A DNA stretch of 64,000 nucleotides from Chitinophaga sp. Ak27 (GTDB taxonomy: Bacteria; Bacteroidota; Bacteroidia; Chitinophagales; Chitinophagaceae). Shown here in pieces: positions 17,164 to 24,250 of the stretch. The stretch is from the NCBI RefSeq assembly GCF_012726295.1, contig NZ_JABAOB010000001.1:1550001-1614000 (forward strand). The letters are read 5' to 3'. The translations under genes and the position numbers were made by a program. A model generated the notes under the pieces. The model was not told the DNA's origin, did not search any database, and saw nothing but the letters and a program-made list of their open reading frames with translations. Position 1 is the first letter of the stretch, and every line of letters starts with the position of its first letter.

Positions 17164-18555
17164 ATGAAAAGTATTTATTCCACGTTCATGGCCTGCCTGT
17201 TAACCATGCAGCTATTTGCCAATACGATCAATATTGCCGATATGGGCGCCAAAGGAGATGGTAAAACGGATAATACAACGATTATTCAGCGCGCAATCGA
17301 AGCGGGGGTAAATGGCAACATCATTATCCCTGCCGGCACTTTTATCACCGGGCCTCTCTTCCTAACTTCCAACGTCAGTATTTACCTGGAAAACGGCGCT
17401 ACCCTGGCTGGTAGCACCAACCTGGCCACCTATCGCAAAGTGTTTGCCGGCAACGCTAAAGGGCAGCTGCCGGCATTGATTTACGGCAATAATATCGAAA
17501 ACGTGACGATCTATGGACAAGGTACCCTGGATGGACAAGGCGGGCACCCTAACTTCCAACTGGGCGATGACAGCAAAAGCGGTGCGGTACGGCCTATTCT
17601 CATTTATATCGAAAACAGCCGGCATATCAGCATCCGGGATATCAACATCCGCAACTCCGCTTACTGGGTGCAGAAATATGCCAGCTGCGATGGCGTAGTG
17701 CTCAGGGGCCTGAATATATATAGTCACTGTAATTTCAATAACGATGGTATCGATATCAATGGCAGCAAAAACGTGATCATCTCAGATTGCCTGATCGACA
17801 GCGATGATGACGCGCTCTGTTTCAAAAGCGACCATACCTTATGTGAAAACATGGTAGTATCCAACTGCGTGATACGCAGCAACTGTAACGCCATCAAGTT
17901 CGGTACCGGCTCCGCCAGCGGTTTCAAAAATATTACGGTATCCAACTGTGTGATCCACAAAGCAAGCGAGGAAAAGCGCCGCCACTGGAAACAAGCCTTT
18001 CCCTGGATGAAGATCACACAGGATACTACGGTCATTACCGGCATTGCGCTGGAAGTGGTAGATGGCGGCGTAATGGACCAGGTAATCGTATCCAACATTA
18101 CCATGCAGGATGTGCAAACACCTGTCTTTATACGGCTGGGCGACCGTAGCCGCAAAGTAACGCAGGCAGTGAGTGTGCTGAAAAATGTATCTATTCATGA
18201 CGTTATCGCCACCAGTGAAAGCGCATTAACGTCGGCTATTACCGGCATACCTGGCAGTTATATAGAGCATGTATCCATCAGCAACGTGCAGATCAGTGCT
18301 CCCGGCGGTGTTGATAAAGCGGAAGAAGTGACCGCTGTGCCAGAGAATATTGCGGCATACCCGGAAAACCGGATGTTTGGTAATATTTTACCAGCGGCTG
18401 CTTTCTATGTACGGCACGTAAAAAATATTACGTTTGATAATATCTGCGTTACCACCCGGCAACCCGACAGCCGTCCGGCTTTCCGGCTGGAAGACGTGAG
18501 CGGAGCAGAGTTTAGCCGTTGCCGGCTGAATGGCCAGGCCGCCACCGCCCCTTAA
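17164..18555 (+). CDS. GH28-family glycoside hydrolase (polygalacturonase-like)
   Basis: A 463-residue secreted protein with a signal peptide (ending LFANTINIAD), followed by the pectate-lyase-like start DMGAKGDGKTDNTTIIQRAI and a right-handed beta-helix. GH28 landmarks are FNNDGIDINGSKNVIIS (NTD-like motif) and DCLIDSDDDALCFKSD (catalytic Asp pair). The canonical GHG motif is not seen; the matching region reads CNAIKFGTGSASGF, and no clear RIK is present. The exact activity is therefore uncertain, and it may act on a different uronic-acid or rhamnose linkage. It overlaps the end of the WYL regulator gene tail to tail by four bases. It fits with the GH105 gene in a pectin-related set. Confidence 0.83.
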   Translation: MKSIYSTFMACLLTMQLFANTINIADMGAKGDGKTDNTTIIQRAIEAGVNGNIIIPAGTFITGPLFLTSNVSIYLENGATLAGSTNLATYRKVFAGNAKGQLPALIYGNNIENVTIYGQGTLDGQGGHPNFQLGDDSKSGAVRPILIYIENSRHISIRDINIRNSAYWVQKYASCDGVVLRGLNIYSHCNFNNDGIDINGSKNVIISDCLIDSDDDALCFKSDHTLCENMVVSNCVIRSNCNAIKFGTGSASGFKNITVSNCVIHKASEEKRRHWKQAFPWMKITQDTTVITGIALEVVDGGVMDQVIVSNITMQDVQTPVFIRLGDRSRKVTQAVSVLKNVSIHDVIATSESALTSAITGIPGSYIEHVSISNVQISAPGGVDKAEEVTAVPENIAAYPENRMFGNILPAAAFYVRHVKNITFDNICVTTRQPDSRPAFRLEDVSGAEFSRCRLNGQAATAP

Positions 18556-19586
18556 ATAATAGCCGGAGGCATATCCTGCTTATATGCCTCCCCTGCTTTT
18601 TCCAGCTTATACCGGATCGCCCGGCGCAGCTTTTCCGGCGCCAGCACCCGCATCCCATCACCAAAACCCAATATCTCTCTTTGCAATTCCAGGTTGTGTG
18701 CCACCCGAATGGAGATGGTAATGCTATCCTTATCTTTCGCAATCACCTGCTGACTGTGGTGTAACGGTTTGGTAATCACGTAGGGCGCATGTTCGGCGGT
18801 TACGACTATAATCACCTCCTCCGGAGGTAATTCCATTACACTGGGACCAATGGTATGCTCATAGTACGTTTCCGGCGTATGGCCGTTTTTGTTAGGGAGA
18901 TATAATACGGCTTCATTGATGCTTACCGCCACAATCCTGTCCAGGGCCAGCGTAGTAACAGCAGGACTATTATCCCGGGTGCCCACTACAAACCAGCGGT
19001 TTTTGAACTCTTTCAGCCACCAGGCGTGAAACAGCATTTTAGTGGAGGTCTGGGCTTTGAACGACTGGTACTGTAGTTCCAGTACCTGCTCCTTAATAAT
19101 GGCTTCATATACCAGGTGCAGGTGTTCCAGTCCCTTGAGATGTTCGTTTTTCTCAAAGTCAATGACCGTTTTCTGGTCATGGGCAGAAGCGTATACATGT
19201 CCTTCCAGCTTTTGTACCACTTCATTCAGGTGCTTGAAATGGGAAAAGCCTTTAAACTGTTTCAGTACTTCCACCGCTTCCGTCATCCTCAACAGGTCGT
19301 TATCACTCAGGGGAATGTTGGTAATGCTGTAGTCTGCGTCTTCATAGGTATAATATTTCTTTTCTACAATAATAATGGGAGCATTATATCCCAACTTGTC
19401 GCTGCGCATCATTTGTATATCCGCCTGTAAGGTTCTGCGGCTGATGCCTTTGTCGATGCCTTCATAATCATACAGGGCTTCCGATACTTTGTCGATCAGG
19501 TTAGCTAATGTCCAGCGCCGGCGGCGGTTTCTAAGGCAGGCGTCGATGGTTTTATAACGGATTAATGCATTGCGGTTAACAGGCAT
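18552..19586 (-). CDS. WYL-domain transcriptional regulator
   Basis: A 344-residue regulator. The N-terminal part (residues 1-70) is a helix-turn-helix with ISRRTLQADIQMMRSD, which is followed by the WYL domain (about 150-260). The core reads AWWLKEFKNRWFVVGTRD, so the name-giving Trp-Tyr-Leu is Trp-Phe-Val here. A C-terminal WCX-like part contains the Arg-rich ILGFGDGMRVLAPEKLRRAI. WYL domains sense nucleic acid or nucleotide ligands in several stress and defence regulators. It is divergent from the TROVE gene, and the 106-base gap contains a perfect inverted repeat, so it probably controls that gene and itself. Its C-terminus overlaps the GH28 end by four bases. Confidence 0.88.
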   Translation of the reverse strand: MPVNRNALIRYKTIDACLRNRRRRWTLANLIDKVSEALYDYEGIDKGISRRTLQADIQMMRSDKLGYNAPIIIVEKKYYTYEDADYSITNIPLSDNDLLRMTEAVEVLKQFKGFSHFKHLNEVVQKLEGHVYASAHDQKTVIDFEKNEHLKGLEHLHLVYEAIIKEQVLELQYQSFKAQTSTKMLFHAWWLKEFKNRWFVVGTRDNSPAVTTLALDRIVAVSINEAVLYLPNKNGHTPETYYEHTIGPSVMELPPEEVIIVVTAEHAPYVITKPLHHSQQVIAKDKDSITISIRVAHNLELQREILGFGDGMRVLAPEKLRRAIRYKLEKAGEAYKQDMPPAII

Positions 19587-19624
19587 CTCAAAAAAATTTT
19601 CCTAAAAATATAAAAAAAACAGAA

Positions 19625-19645
19625 GTGCGCAAAAACATTGCGCAC
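19625..19645. promoter_or_regulatory. Inverted repeat, candidate WYL operator
   Basis: GTGCGCAA (19625-19632) and TTGCGCAC (19638-19645) form a perfect 8-base inverted repeat around AAACA. It sits in the gap between the divergent WYL and TROVE genes, 10 bases before a -7-like CATCTTTG (19655-19662) that would start the TROVE transcript. It has no T-run, so it reads as a protein-binding site rather than a terminator. Confidence 0.55.
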
Positions 19646-19692
19646 ATGTACTGGCATCTTTGTATCATCAATCACACTATAACAAACGGCAT

Positions 19693-21237
19693 ATGAAATT
19701 CAACACAACACATTGGCTACATACAGCGAAAGAGGAATACTTTCAGCCGCGTAATCATGAAGGCGCCGCCGCTTATGCGATGAGTCCTGAAATGGAACTG
19801 TATAGCAGTGTGGTAACTGCTTCCTTCAACGATCAGTTCTATGAAACAGGTGATGAACGGATGAACCGTATGTATGAACTGATTGCACAGGTAGACCCTG
19901 CTTTTGTAGCCAAACTGGCCATCTACGCCCGGGAAAAAATGTATTTGCGCAGCGTGCCACTGGCCATGGCCGTATTGCTGGGATTCCATCATTCCGGCGA
20001 TGCACTGGTAAGCACCACCGTGCGCCGCGTGGTACAGCGCGCCGACGAAATCACAGAATTGCTGGCCTGCTATGCAAAGATTAACTACCGCGGACATACG
20101 AAAAAACTGCACCAGCTGAGTAAGCAAATCCAGAAAGGGCTGGCGCAGGCATTCAACAAATTTGATGAATACCAGTTTGCCAAATATGACCGCAAAGGAG
20201 CAGTTACCCTGAGAGATGCGCTTTTCCTGGTACATCCGAAAGCAAAGGACGAAGCCCAGCAGCTGCTGTTCAATAAAATAGCACAACGTGAGCTGGCAAC
20301 CCCTTACACCTGGGAAACTACCTTGTCGGCATTAGGGCAGCAGACCTATAAATCTGAAAGAGCGAAGAAAGACGCTTTTTGCCGTACCTGGGAAATGCTG
20401 ATCAGTACTAACGCCCTGGGATATATGGCTACCTTGCGTAACCTGCGTAACATGCTGGCACATGATATAAGCAAAGCCCATATCAAACAGGTATGTGCGT
20501 ATTTATCAGATGAAGCGGCGGTATTGTCTTCCAAACAATTACCATTCCGTTTCCTGGCTGCCTACCGGGAACTGAAATCCGTGCAGCATGGAATGACAGG
20601 AATGTTGCAGGAAGCGCTGGAAGCAGCGTTAAAGATCAGTGTGCAGCACCTGAAAGGCTTCGACGCCAACACTAAAGTGGTGGTAGCCTGCGATGTATCC
20701 GGGTCTATGCAGCGACCAGTATCCCGGCGAAGCAAAATTCTTTGCTACGATATAGGACTTATATTGGGAATGTTGCTGCAATATAAATCTGAACACGTGT
20801 TATGCGGCATGTTTGGGGATACCTGGAAAACCATCTCTTTGTCAGGAAAAAATATTCTGGCCAACGTAGATGAGTTCTATCGCCGCGAAGGTGAAGTCGG
20901 ATATGCTACCAACGGCCATAAAGTGCTGGAAGACCTGATCAAAAAGAAATACGTGGCAGATAAGATCATGTTCTTCTCCGACTGTCAGCTGTGGAATTCT
21001 CAACGGGAAGCACTGGGAGACAACCAGATTGGAGCGCACTGGATCGAGTATAAAAAAATAGCTCCACGTGCAAAGTTATATCTGTTCGACCTTGGCGGCT
21101 ACGGTAAAGCACCATTGAATATCCATGACAAAGATATTCACCTGATTGGCGGATGGAGCGATAAAGTATTTGAAGTGCTGGATGCCCTCGAGAAAGGAGA
21201 CGATGCACTGGCAAATATTCAACGTACTATACTGTAG
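19693..21237 (+). CDS. TROVE-domain protein (Ro60/Rsr-like RNA-binding protein)
   Basis: A 514-residue homologue of the Ro60 autoantigen and bacterial Rsr (about 530 residues). The N-terminal TROVE ring of helical repeats (about residues 15-320) includes the family stretch GAVTLRDALFLVHPKAK near 170-185. The C-terminal von Willebrand A domain carries a complete metal site: D334-x-S336-x-S338 in CDVSGSM, Thr406 in YATNGHK and Asp430 in FFSDCQ. Such proteins hold misfolded or damaged RNA in the ring and Y RNAs on its surface. An open frame extends 11 codons upstream, but the Met at 19693 gives the usual start. It is divergent from the WYL gene and followed by three structured RNA candidates. 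Confidence 0.92.
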   Translation: MKFNTTHWLHTAKEEYFQPRNHEGAAAYAMSPEMELYSSVVTASFNDQFYETGDERMNRMYELIAQVDPAFVAKLAIYAREKMYLRSVPLAMAVLLGFHHSGDALVSTTVRRVVQRADEITELLACYAKINYRGHTKKLHQLSKQIQKGLAQAFNKFDEYQFAKYDRKGAVTLRDALFLVHPKAKDEAQQLLFNKIAQRELATPYTWETTLSALGQQTYKSERAKKDAFCRTWEMLISTNALGYMATLRNLRNMLAHDISKAHIKQVCAYLSDEAAVLSSKQLPFRFLAAYRELKSVQHGMTGMLQEALEAALKISVQHLKGFDANTKVVVACDVSGSMQRPVSRRSKILCYDIGLILGMLLQYKSEHVLCGMFGDTWKTISLSGKNILANVDEFYRREGEVGYATNGHKVLEDLIKKKYVADKIMFFSDCQLWNSQREALGDNQIGAHWIEYKKIAPRAKLYLFDLGGYGKAPLNIHDKDIHLIGGWSDKVFEVLDALEKGDDALANIQRTIL

Positions 21238-21250
21238 CATACATCCCTTG

Positions 21251-21282
21251 TTTGGTTGACCTCTATATCCATTGTACAGTTA
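21251..21282 (+). promoter_or_regulatory. Candidate promoter of the Y RNA array
   Basis: TTTG (21251-21254), a 20-base spacer and TACAGTTA (21275-21282) approximate the Bacteroidota promoter TTTG-N20-TAnnTTTG. The -33 box is perfect; the -7 box matches at four of six fixed positions. The predicted start near 21289 falls about five bases before the first stem of RNA 1, which supports separate transcription of the RNAs. Confidence 0.4.
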
Positions 21283-21293
21283 AATTAACCTTG

Positions 21294-21360
21294 AAGAAAG
21301 GTGTCGTTGGAATGAGCTACTTCGCTAGGAAAAACACTCATCCGCTTTTTACCCTTTCTT
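21294..21360 (+). ncRNA. Y RNA-like structured RNA 1
   Basis: The outer stem is AAGAAAGG (21294-21301) with CCTTTCTT (21353-21360). The inner stem is GGAATGAG (21309-21316) with CTCATCC (21337-21343) and one bulged A. Between the stems lie TGTCGTT on the 5' side and GCTTTTTAC on the 3' side, and the inner loop begins CTACTTCGC. The same plan and loop sequences recur in the next two elements, while the stem bases differ and stay paired. Position directly after a Ro60-like gene and the GAG-YTA-CTTC element, which resembles the upper stem of animal Y RNAs, suggest a Y RNA. Expression is not shown. Confidence 0.7.
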
Positions 21361-21368
21361 TATCCTAT

Positions 21369-21438
21369 TAGCAGGTGTCGTTTGAACGAGTTACTTCTCT
21401 TTACAAGAACATTCCCTCGTTATCCTTTTACCCTGCTA
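21369..21438 (+). ncRNA. Y RNA-like structured RNA 2
   Basis: The outer stem is TAGCAGG (21369-21375) with CCTGCTA (21432-21438). The inner stem is AACGAG (21385-21390) with CTCGTT (21416-21421). The conserved internal loop is TGTCGTTTG opposite ATCCTTTTAC, and the apical loop begins TTACTTCTC. Compared with RNA 1, nearly every stem position has changed on both strands so that pairing is kept. Only eight bases separate it from RNA 1 and five from RNA 3, so the three may be cut from one transcript or act as one composite RNA. Confidence 0.7.
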
Positions 21439-21443
21439 TATTT

Positions 21444-21573
21444 AAACAGGTGCCGTAGTTGCGGGTTACTTCGCCATGCCGGAGATGCAGGTGCAACTCC
21501 TGCTTCCGGGCAACCGGAATAGTTAATAATAAACACCGGCCATCGTCCTGCAACGCTTTTATTTGCCCTGTTT
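21444..21573 (+). ncRNA. Y RNA-like structured RNA 3 with tRNA-like insert
   Basis: The outer stem is AAACAGG (21444-21450) with CCTGTTT (21567-21573). The inner stem is GTTGCGGG (21458-21465) with CCTGCAAC (21547-21554), one G-U pair. The inner loop begins TTACTTCGC as in the other two but holds about 80 bases. There ATGCCGG (21476-21482) can pair with CCGG-C-CAT (21536-21543) to close two abutting hairpins. One is GCAGG-TGCAACT-CCTGC (21487-21503), a T-arm-like arm whose loop fits TTCRANY at six of seven places. The other is TTCCGG-GCAA-CCGGAA (21504-21519), with a GNRA loop. Bacterial YrlA Y RNAs are known to carry tRNA-like modules, so this is the strongest Y RNA candidate of the three. 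Confidence 0.75.
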
Positions 21574-21578
21574 CTTTT

Positions 21579-21613
21579 AAAAGTGCCACGCAACGACATT
21601 GCGTGGCACTTTT
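21579..21613. terminator. Strong bidirectional terminator after the RNA array
   Basis: A perfect 15-base stem (21579-21593 with 21599-21613) encloses the loop CGACA, with A-run and T-run edges. It ends the TROVE/Y RNA transcript six bases after RNA 3 and also the converging GH5 transcript, whose stop is at 21617. Confidence 0.92.
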
Positions 21614-21616
21614 TAT

Positions 21617-23092
21617 TTATAACTTCTGAATCAACCATTGCTGATTCCTTCCTCCATTCAGGTACCACTGAATAATGCCCGCGCCATTGGCGGTAGAAGC
21701 ACCATTTACATCTAATGACTGACCACTATTTTTATTGATTACTTCATAGTAACCGAACCCGATGTCGATGACCTGCCATTGCTGGTTAGCTCCACCCCAA
21801 TAATCCCACTGGATAATACTTGCACCTCCGGCAGTCGAAATACCATTTACGTCCAGCGCCTTGCCACTATTGCGATTCAGGATATTGGCGTACCCGCCTC
21901 CTACTGACGAGATTTTCCATTGCTGGTTGTTGCCGCCCCAATAATCCCATTGCACAATGTCACCCCCATTGGCTGTGGAAGACCCATTTACATCCAGCCC
22001 TTTATTACTCTGACGGCAAACGACCTTATACCAGGCATTGGGGTCAAAGCTGCCTAACGGGATAGCAATGGCATTTCCTCCCCAGGCGTATTGTAAACGG
22101 GAAAGCCCGGAAGTATTGTTTACCGTTAACGTAGTACCACTCAGCGTAAACAGGCTATAGCCGTCGCCGTTCCTTAACGCTGGCCAATATACGCAGCCTA
22201 AGCCCCTGGCCCTTACGCGGTTGGTCATTCCCTGGAAATAAGCGATTTCCCGGTCGCTGCCAGGTGCCCCCAGGTAATCTTTACCATTGGTCATCGGGAT
22301 GCCGAACTCCGTAACGATTGTACGATCGGGATAGGCCAGGCCTTCAATGGCAGATTCCCAGTCGGCCACCGTGGTTTTGTTATTATCAAACCAGGTATAA
22401 TTATGATAGGATAACAAACAGGTATTGAGGCGGCTGTCGGCGCCCACCGCATTTACATCGGTAGCATACCCAACGCCATCCAGCAATACGCGGCCATGCG
22501 GAATAGTGGGATAATTGGCTAACCATTGGGCATACAGGTTATTGAGATTAGCGGTACTGTAACCATGCGGCTCATTAAACACTTCGAAGTACACGTTGGC
22601 TGTATTACCATACTTGCTTGTAATCGTTTGCCACATGTTCCAGAAATCGGTGAGATTATCCACGATACCATCGCGGGAGCTGGCGCCCTCCCAATAACAG
22701 AGGATCACGTTCATACCTTTGCCTACGGCATCATCGATAGCGCCGGTATAGGAGCCCCACCACGACTGCAATACCGAAGGTGGGTTTACAGGCATACGTA
22801 CAGTGTTAATACCTTGTTGCTGAAAATAGGCAAGGATATTACCTGCCTTAGCTTTAGTGGTAGCGTAGTCGTCGCCGGTGCTCAAGCCGCTCGGCACCAC
22901 GGCGCCATCGGCAAAGTTATCGTTGGGATCGGCCCAGTTCCCACCTTTAAAAGCGGCTGTGGAAGTGAGGTTGGCTGTTGCCAGCACAGATGGAGGCGCC
23001 ATAGTATTTTCTGCGAAGGTTCGGTTCATTTCTTTTTTACAGCTCCATGCAAAAAAGCAAAGCAACAGGATAACAACAGAAGGGTTTTTCAT
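21617..23092 (-). CDS. GH5 cellulase-like lipoprotein with ricin-type lectin repeats
   Basis: A 491-residue protein with a lipobox at FAWSC (Cys18), so probably anchored in the outer membrane. The GH5 barrel (about 45-345) has the acid/base Glu174 in VFNEPH and the nucleophile Glu262 in IVTEFGI. The C-terminal part (about 355-491) is a ricin-type (CBM13-like) domain of three repeats, each with a LDVNG and a QQW element (GLDVNGSSTANGGDIVQWDY is the first). GH5 enzymes cut beta-glucans, mannans and related chains; the lectin part binds the substrate. The gene lies 91 bases after the AraC-type gene on the same strand and may be controlled by it. Confidence 0.9.
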   Translation of the reverse strand: MKNPSVVILLLCFFAWSCKKEMNRTFAENTMAPPSVLATANLTSTAAFKGGNWADPNDNFADGAVVPSGLSTGDDYATTKAKAGNILAYFQQQGINTVRMPVNPPSVLQSWWGSYTGAIDDAVGKGMNVILCYWEGASSRDGIVDNLTDFWNMWQTITSKYGNTANVYFEVFNEPHGYSTANLNNLYAQWLANYPTIPHGRVLLDGVGYATDVNAVGADSRLNTCLLSYHNYTWFDNNKTTVADWESAIEGLAYPDRTIVTEFGIPMTNGKDYLGAPGSDREIAYFQGMTNRVRARGLGCVYWPALRNGDGYSLFTLSGTTLTVNNTSGLSRLQYAWGGNAIAIPLGSFDPNAWYKVVCRQSNKGLDVNGSSTANGGDIVQWDYWGGNNQQWKISSVGGGYANILNRNSGKALDVNGISTAGGASIIQWDYWGGANQQWQVIDIGFGYYEVINKNSGQSLDVNGASTANGAGIIQWYLNGGRNQQWLIQKL

Positions 23093-23183
23093 AAACTGGG
23101 TTTTATTGGATGTTAAGAAATATCATGGATTGAGTTAACGCCAGGCGAATGGCCGAAGTTCTGACAAATCACTGCACCCTGTA

Positions 23184-24080
23184 CTACCGTGGCGAGCGGC
23201 CCGTTTTCCTGAACACCGCGGGCGTGCTGCCGGCATGTTGCTTGAAGAAGGCCGTGAAATAATTGGCAGATTCGAAATTCAGTTCGTAAGCAATTTCTTT
23301 GATCGTTTTGCCGGAGCTGAGCAACAACTCTTTGGCTTTCTGCGCCCTGATCTGTTGCTGGTACTGCGCGGGCGACAACCCGGTATACTCTTTAAACATA
23401 CGCCGGAACCAGGAGTAGCTCATATGCAACCGTTCGGCCAATGCTTCGGGGGTATAGCTGCCATCGGGATTTTCCCGTATGAGTAGCCTGGCTTTTTCTA
23501 TTTTTGCTGCTACTTCCTGGTTGTGAAACTGGTGATTACGGGTGGCAAAGTAAACAGCGCCGAGCATGTGAAGCGCAATACCGGAAATGGCTTGCTGGTA
23601 ACCAGGTCGTTCTTCTGTAGCCAGTGTAAGCACTTGCCGGAAAAGATCTACCAGCTGCTCATTAAATCCTACTGGGTACAATGCCGTTTGGCTGTTAAAA
23701 AAATCATGTTGGGTCAACTGATCCGGTACTTGTCCGCGGAAGCCCAACCAGTAAGTATCCCAGCCCGTGTCTGCTGCTGGCATATAACTATGCCATTCTC
23801 CCGGAAACAATAATAACATCGTGCCTTCTGCTACGTAGGTATTTTGCTGCTGTGCACTGCTAAAATAACCGCCTCCCCTGGTAACATAAATGAGCTGGTA
23901 TTCCGGCAACACTCTGCCTTTTTCAGGGTAAAACCAATAACGGGAAGGGTGTTCTGGCGAAGGATACCGGCTATTGGGAGAAATGTACTGGTAGCCTACG
24001 GTGGTAACCGTAAGTCCCCAATGCATATCTGCATCATTGACAGTGAGATATTTGACATGTGAAGCAGGGGCCTTCTTCAT
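23184..24080 (-). CDS. AraC-family transcriptional regulator
   Basis: A 298-residue regulator with a cupin-like sugar-sensing N-terminal half (YQLIYVTRGGGYFSS, LLLFPGEWHSYMP) and a C-terminal AraC double helix-turn-helix (YTPEALAERLHMSYSWFRRM, then KTIKEIAYELNFESANYFTA). The frame stays open 59 codons upstream, but that part would overlap the start of the isomerase gene and has no family features. The Met at 24080 gives the normal length. It is divergent from the isomerase gene at 24251 and is followed by the GH5 gene, so it may couple polysaccharide cleavage to sugar use. Confidence 0.87.
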   Translation of the reverse strand: MKKAPASHVKYLTVNDADMHWGLTVTTVGYQYISPNSRYPSPEHPSRYWFYPEKGRVLPEYQLIYVTRGGGYFSSAQQQNTYVAEGTMLLLFPGEWHSYMPAADTGWDTYWLGFRGQVPDQLTQHDFFNSQTALYPVGFNEQLVDLFRQVLTLATEERPGYQQAISGIALHMLGAVYFATRNHQFHNQEVAAKIEKARLLIRENPDGSYTPEALAERLHMSYSWFRRMFKEYTGLSPAQYQQQIRAQKAKELLLSSGKTIKEIAYELNFESANYFTAFFKQHAGSTPAVFRKTGRSPR

Positions 24081-24211
24081 ATATAGCAACTTACACGTGG
24101 TATATTCCGGTTGTGATATAAAAATAACGATTGCTGCGGAGTATTCCTGCACGCTGTCAGAAATCATACTTTTTACCTCAAATATCATAGGCCTTGCCCG
24201 GCTTTTACGGG

Positions 24212-24219
24212 TAGTTTTG
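24212..24219 (+). promoter_or_regulatory. -7 promoter element of the isomerase gene
   Basis: TAGTTTTG fits TAnnTTTG exactly and lies 31 bases before the ATG at 24251. A clear TTTG at -33 is missing (only TTG at 24194-24196, too close), which would suit activation by the divergent AraC-type protein. Confidence 0.4.
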
Positions 24220-24250
24220 AAGGGCTTATCTCCACCATAAATATTTATAT

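Noticed and set aside
21476..21543. A true tRNA gene
   Set aside because: Only a T-arm-like hairpin is present. There is no anticodon arm, no proper acceptor stem and no CCA-like end.
21294..21573. CRISPR-like repeat array
   Set aside because: The shared bases are limited to loops and short flanks, spacing is uneven (75 and 75 bases with a 130-base third unit) and stems differ between units. There are no cas genes. Structured RNA fits better.
21420..21668. Open frame of 82 codons on the minus strand over the RNA array
   Set aside because: It would cross the strong terminator and the structured RNAs and enter the GH5 end; the translation has no recognisable domain.
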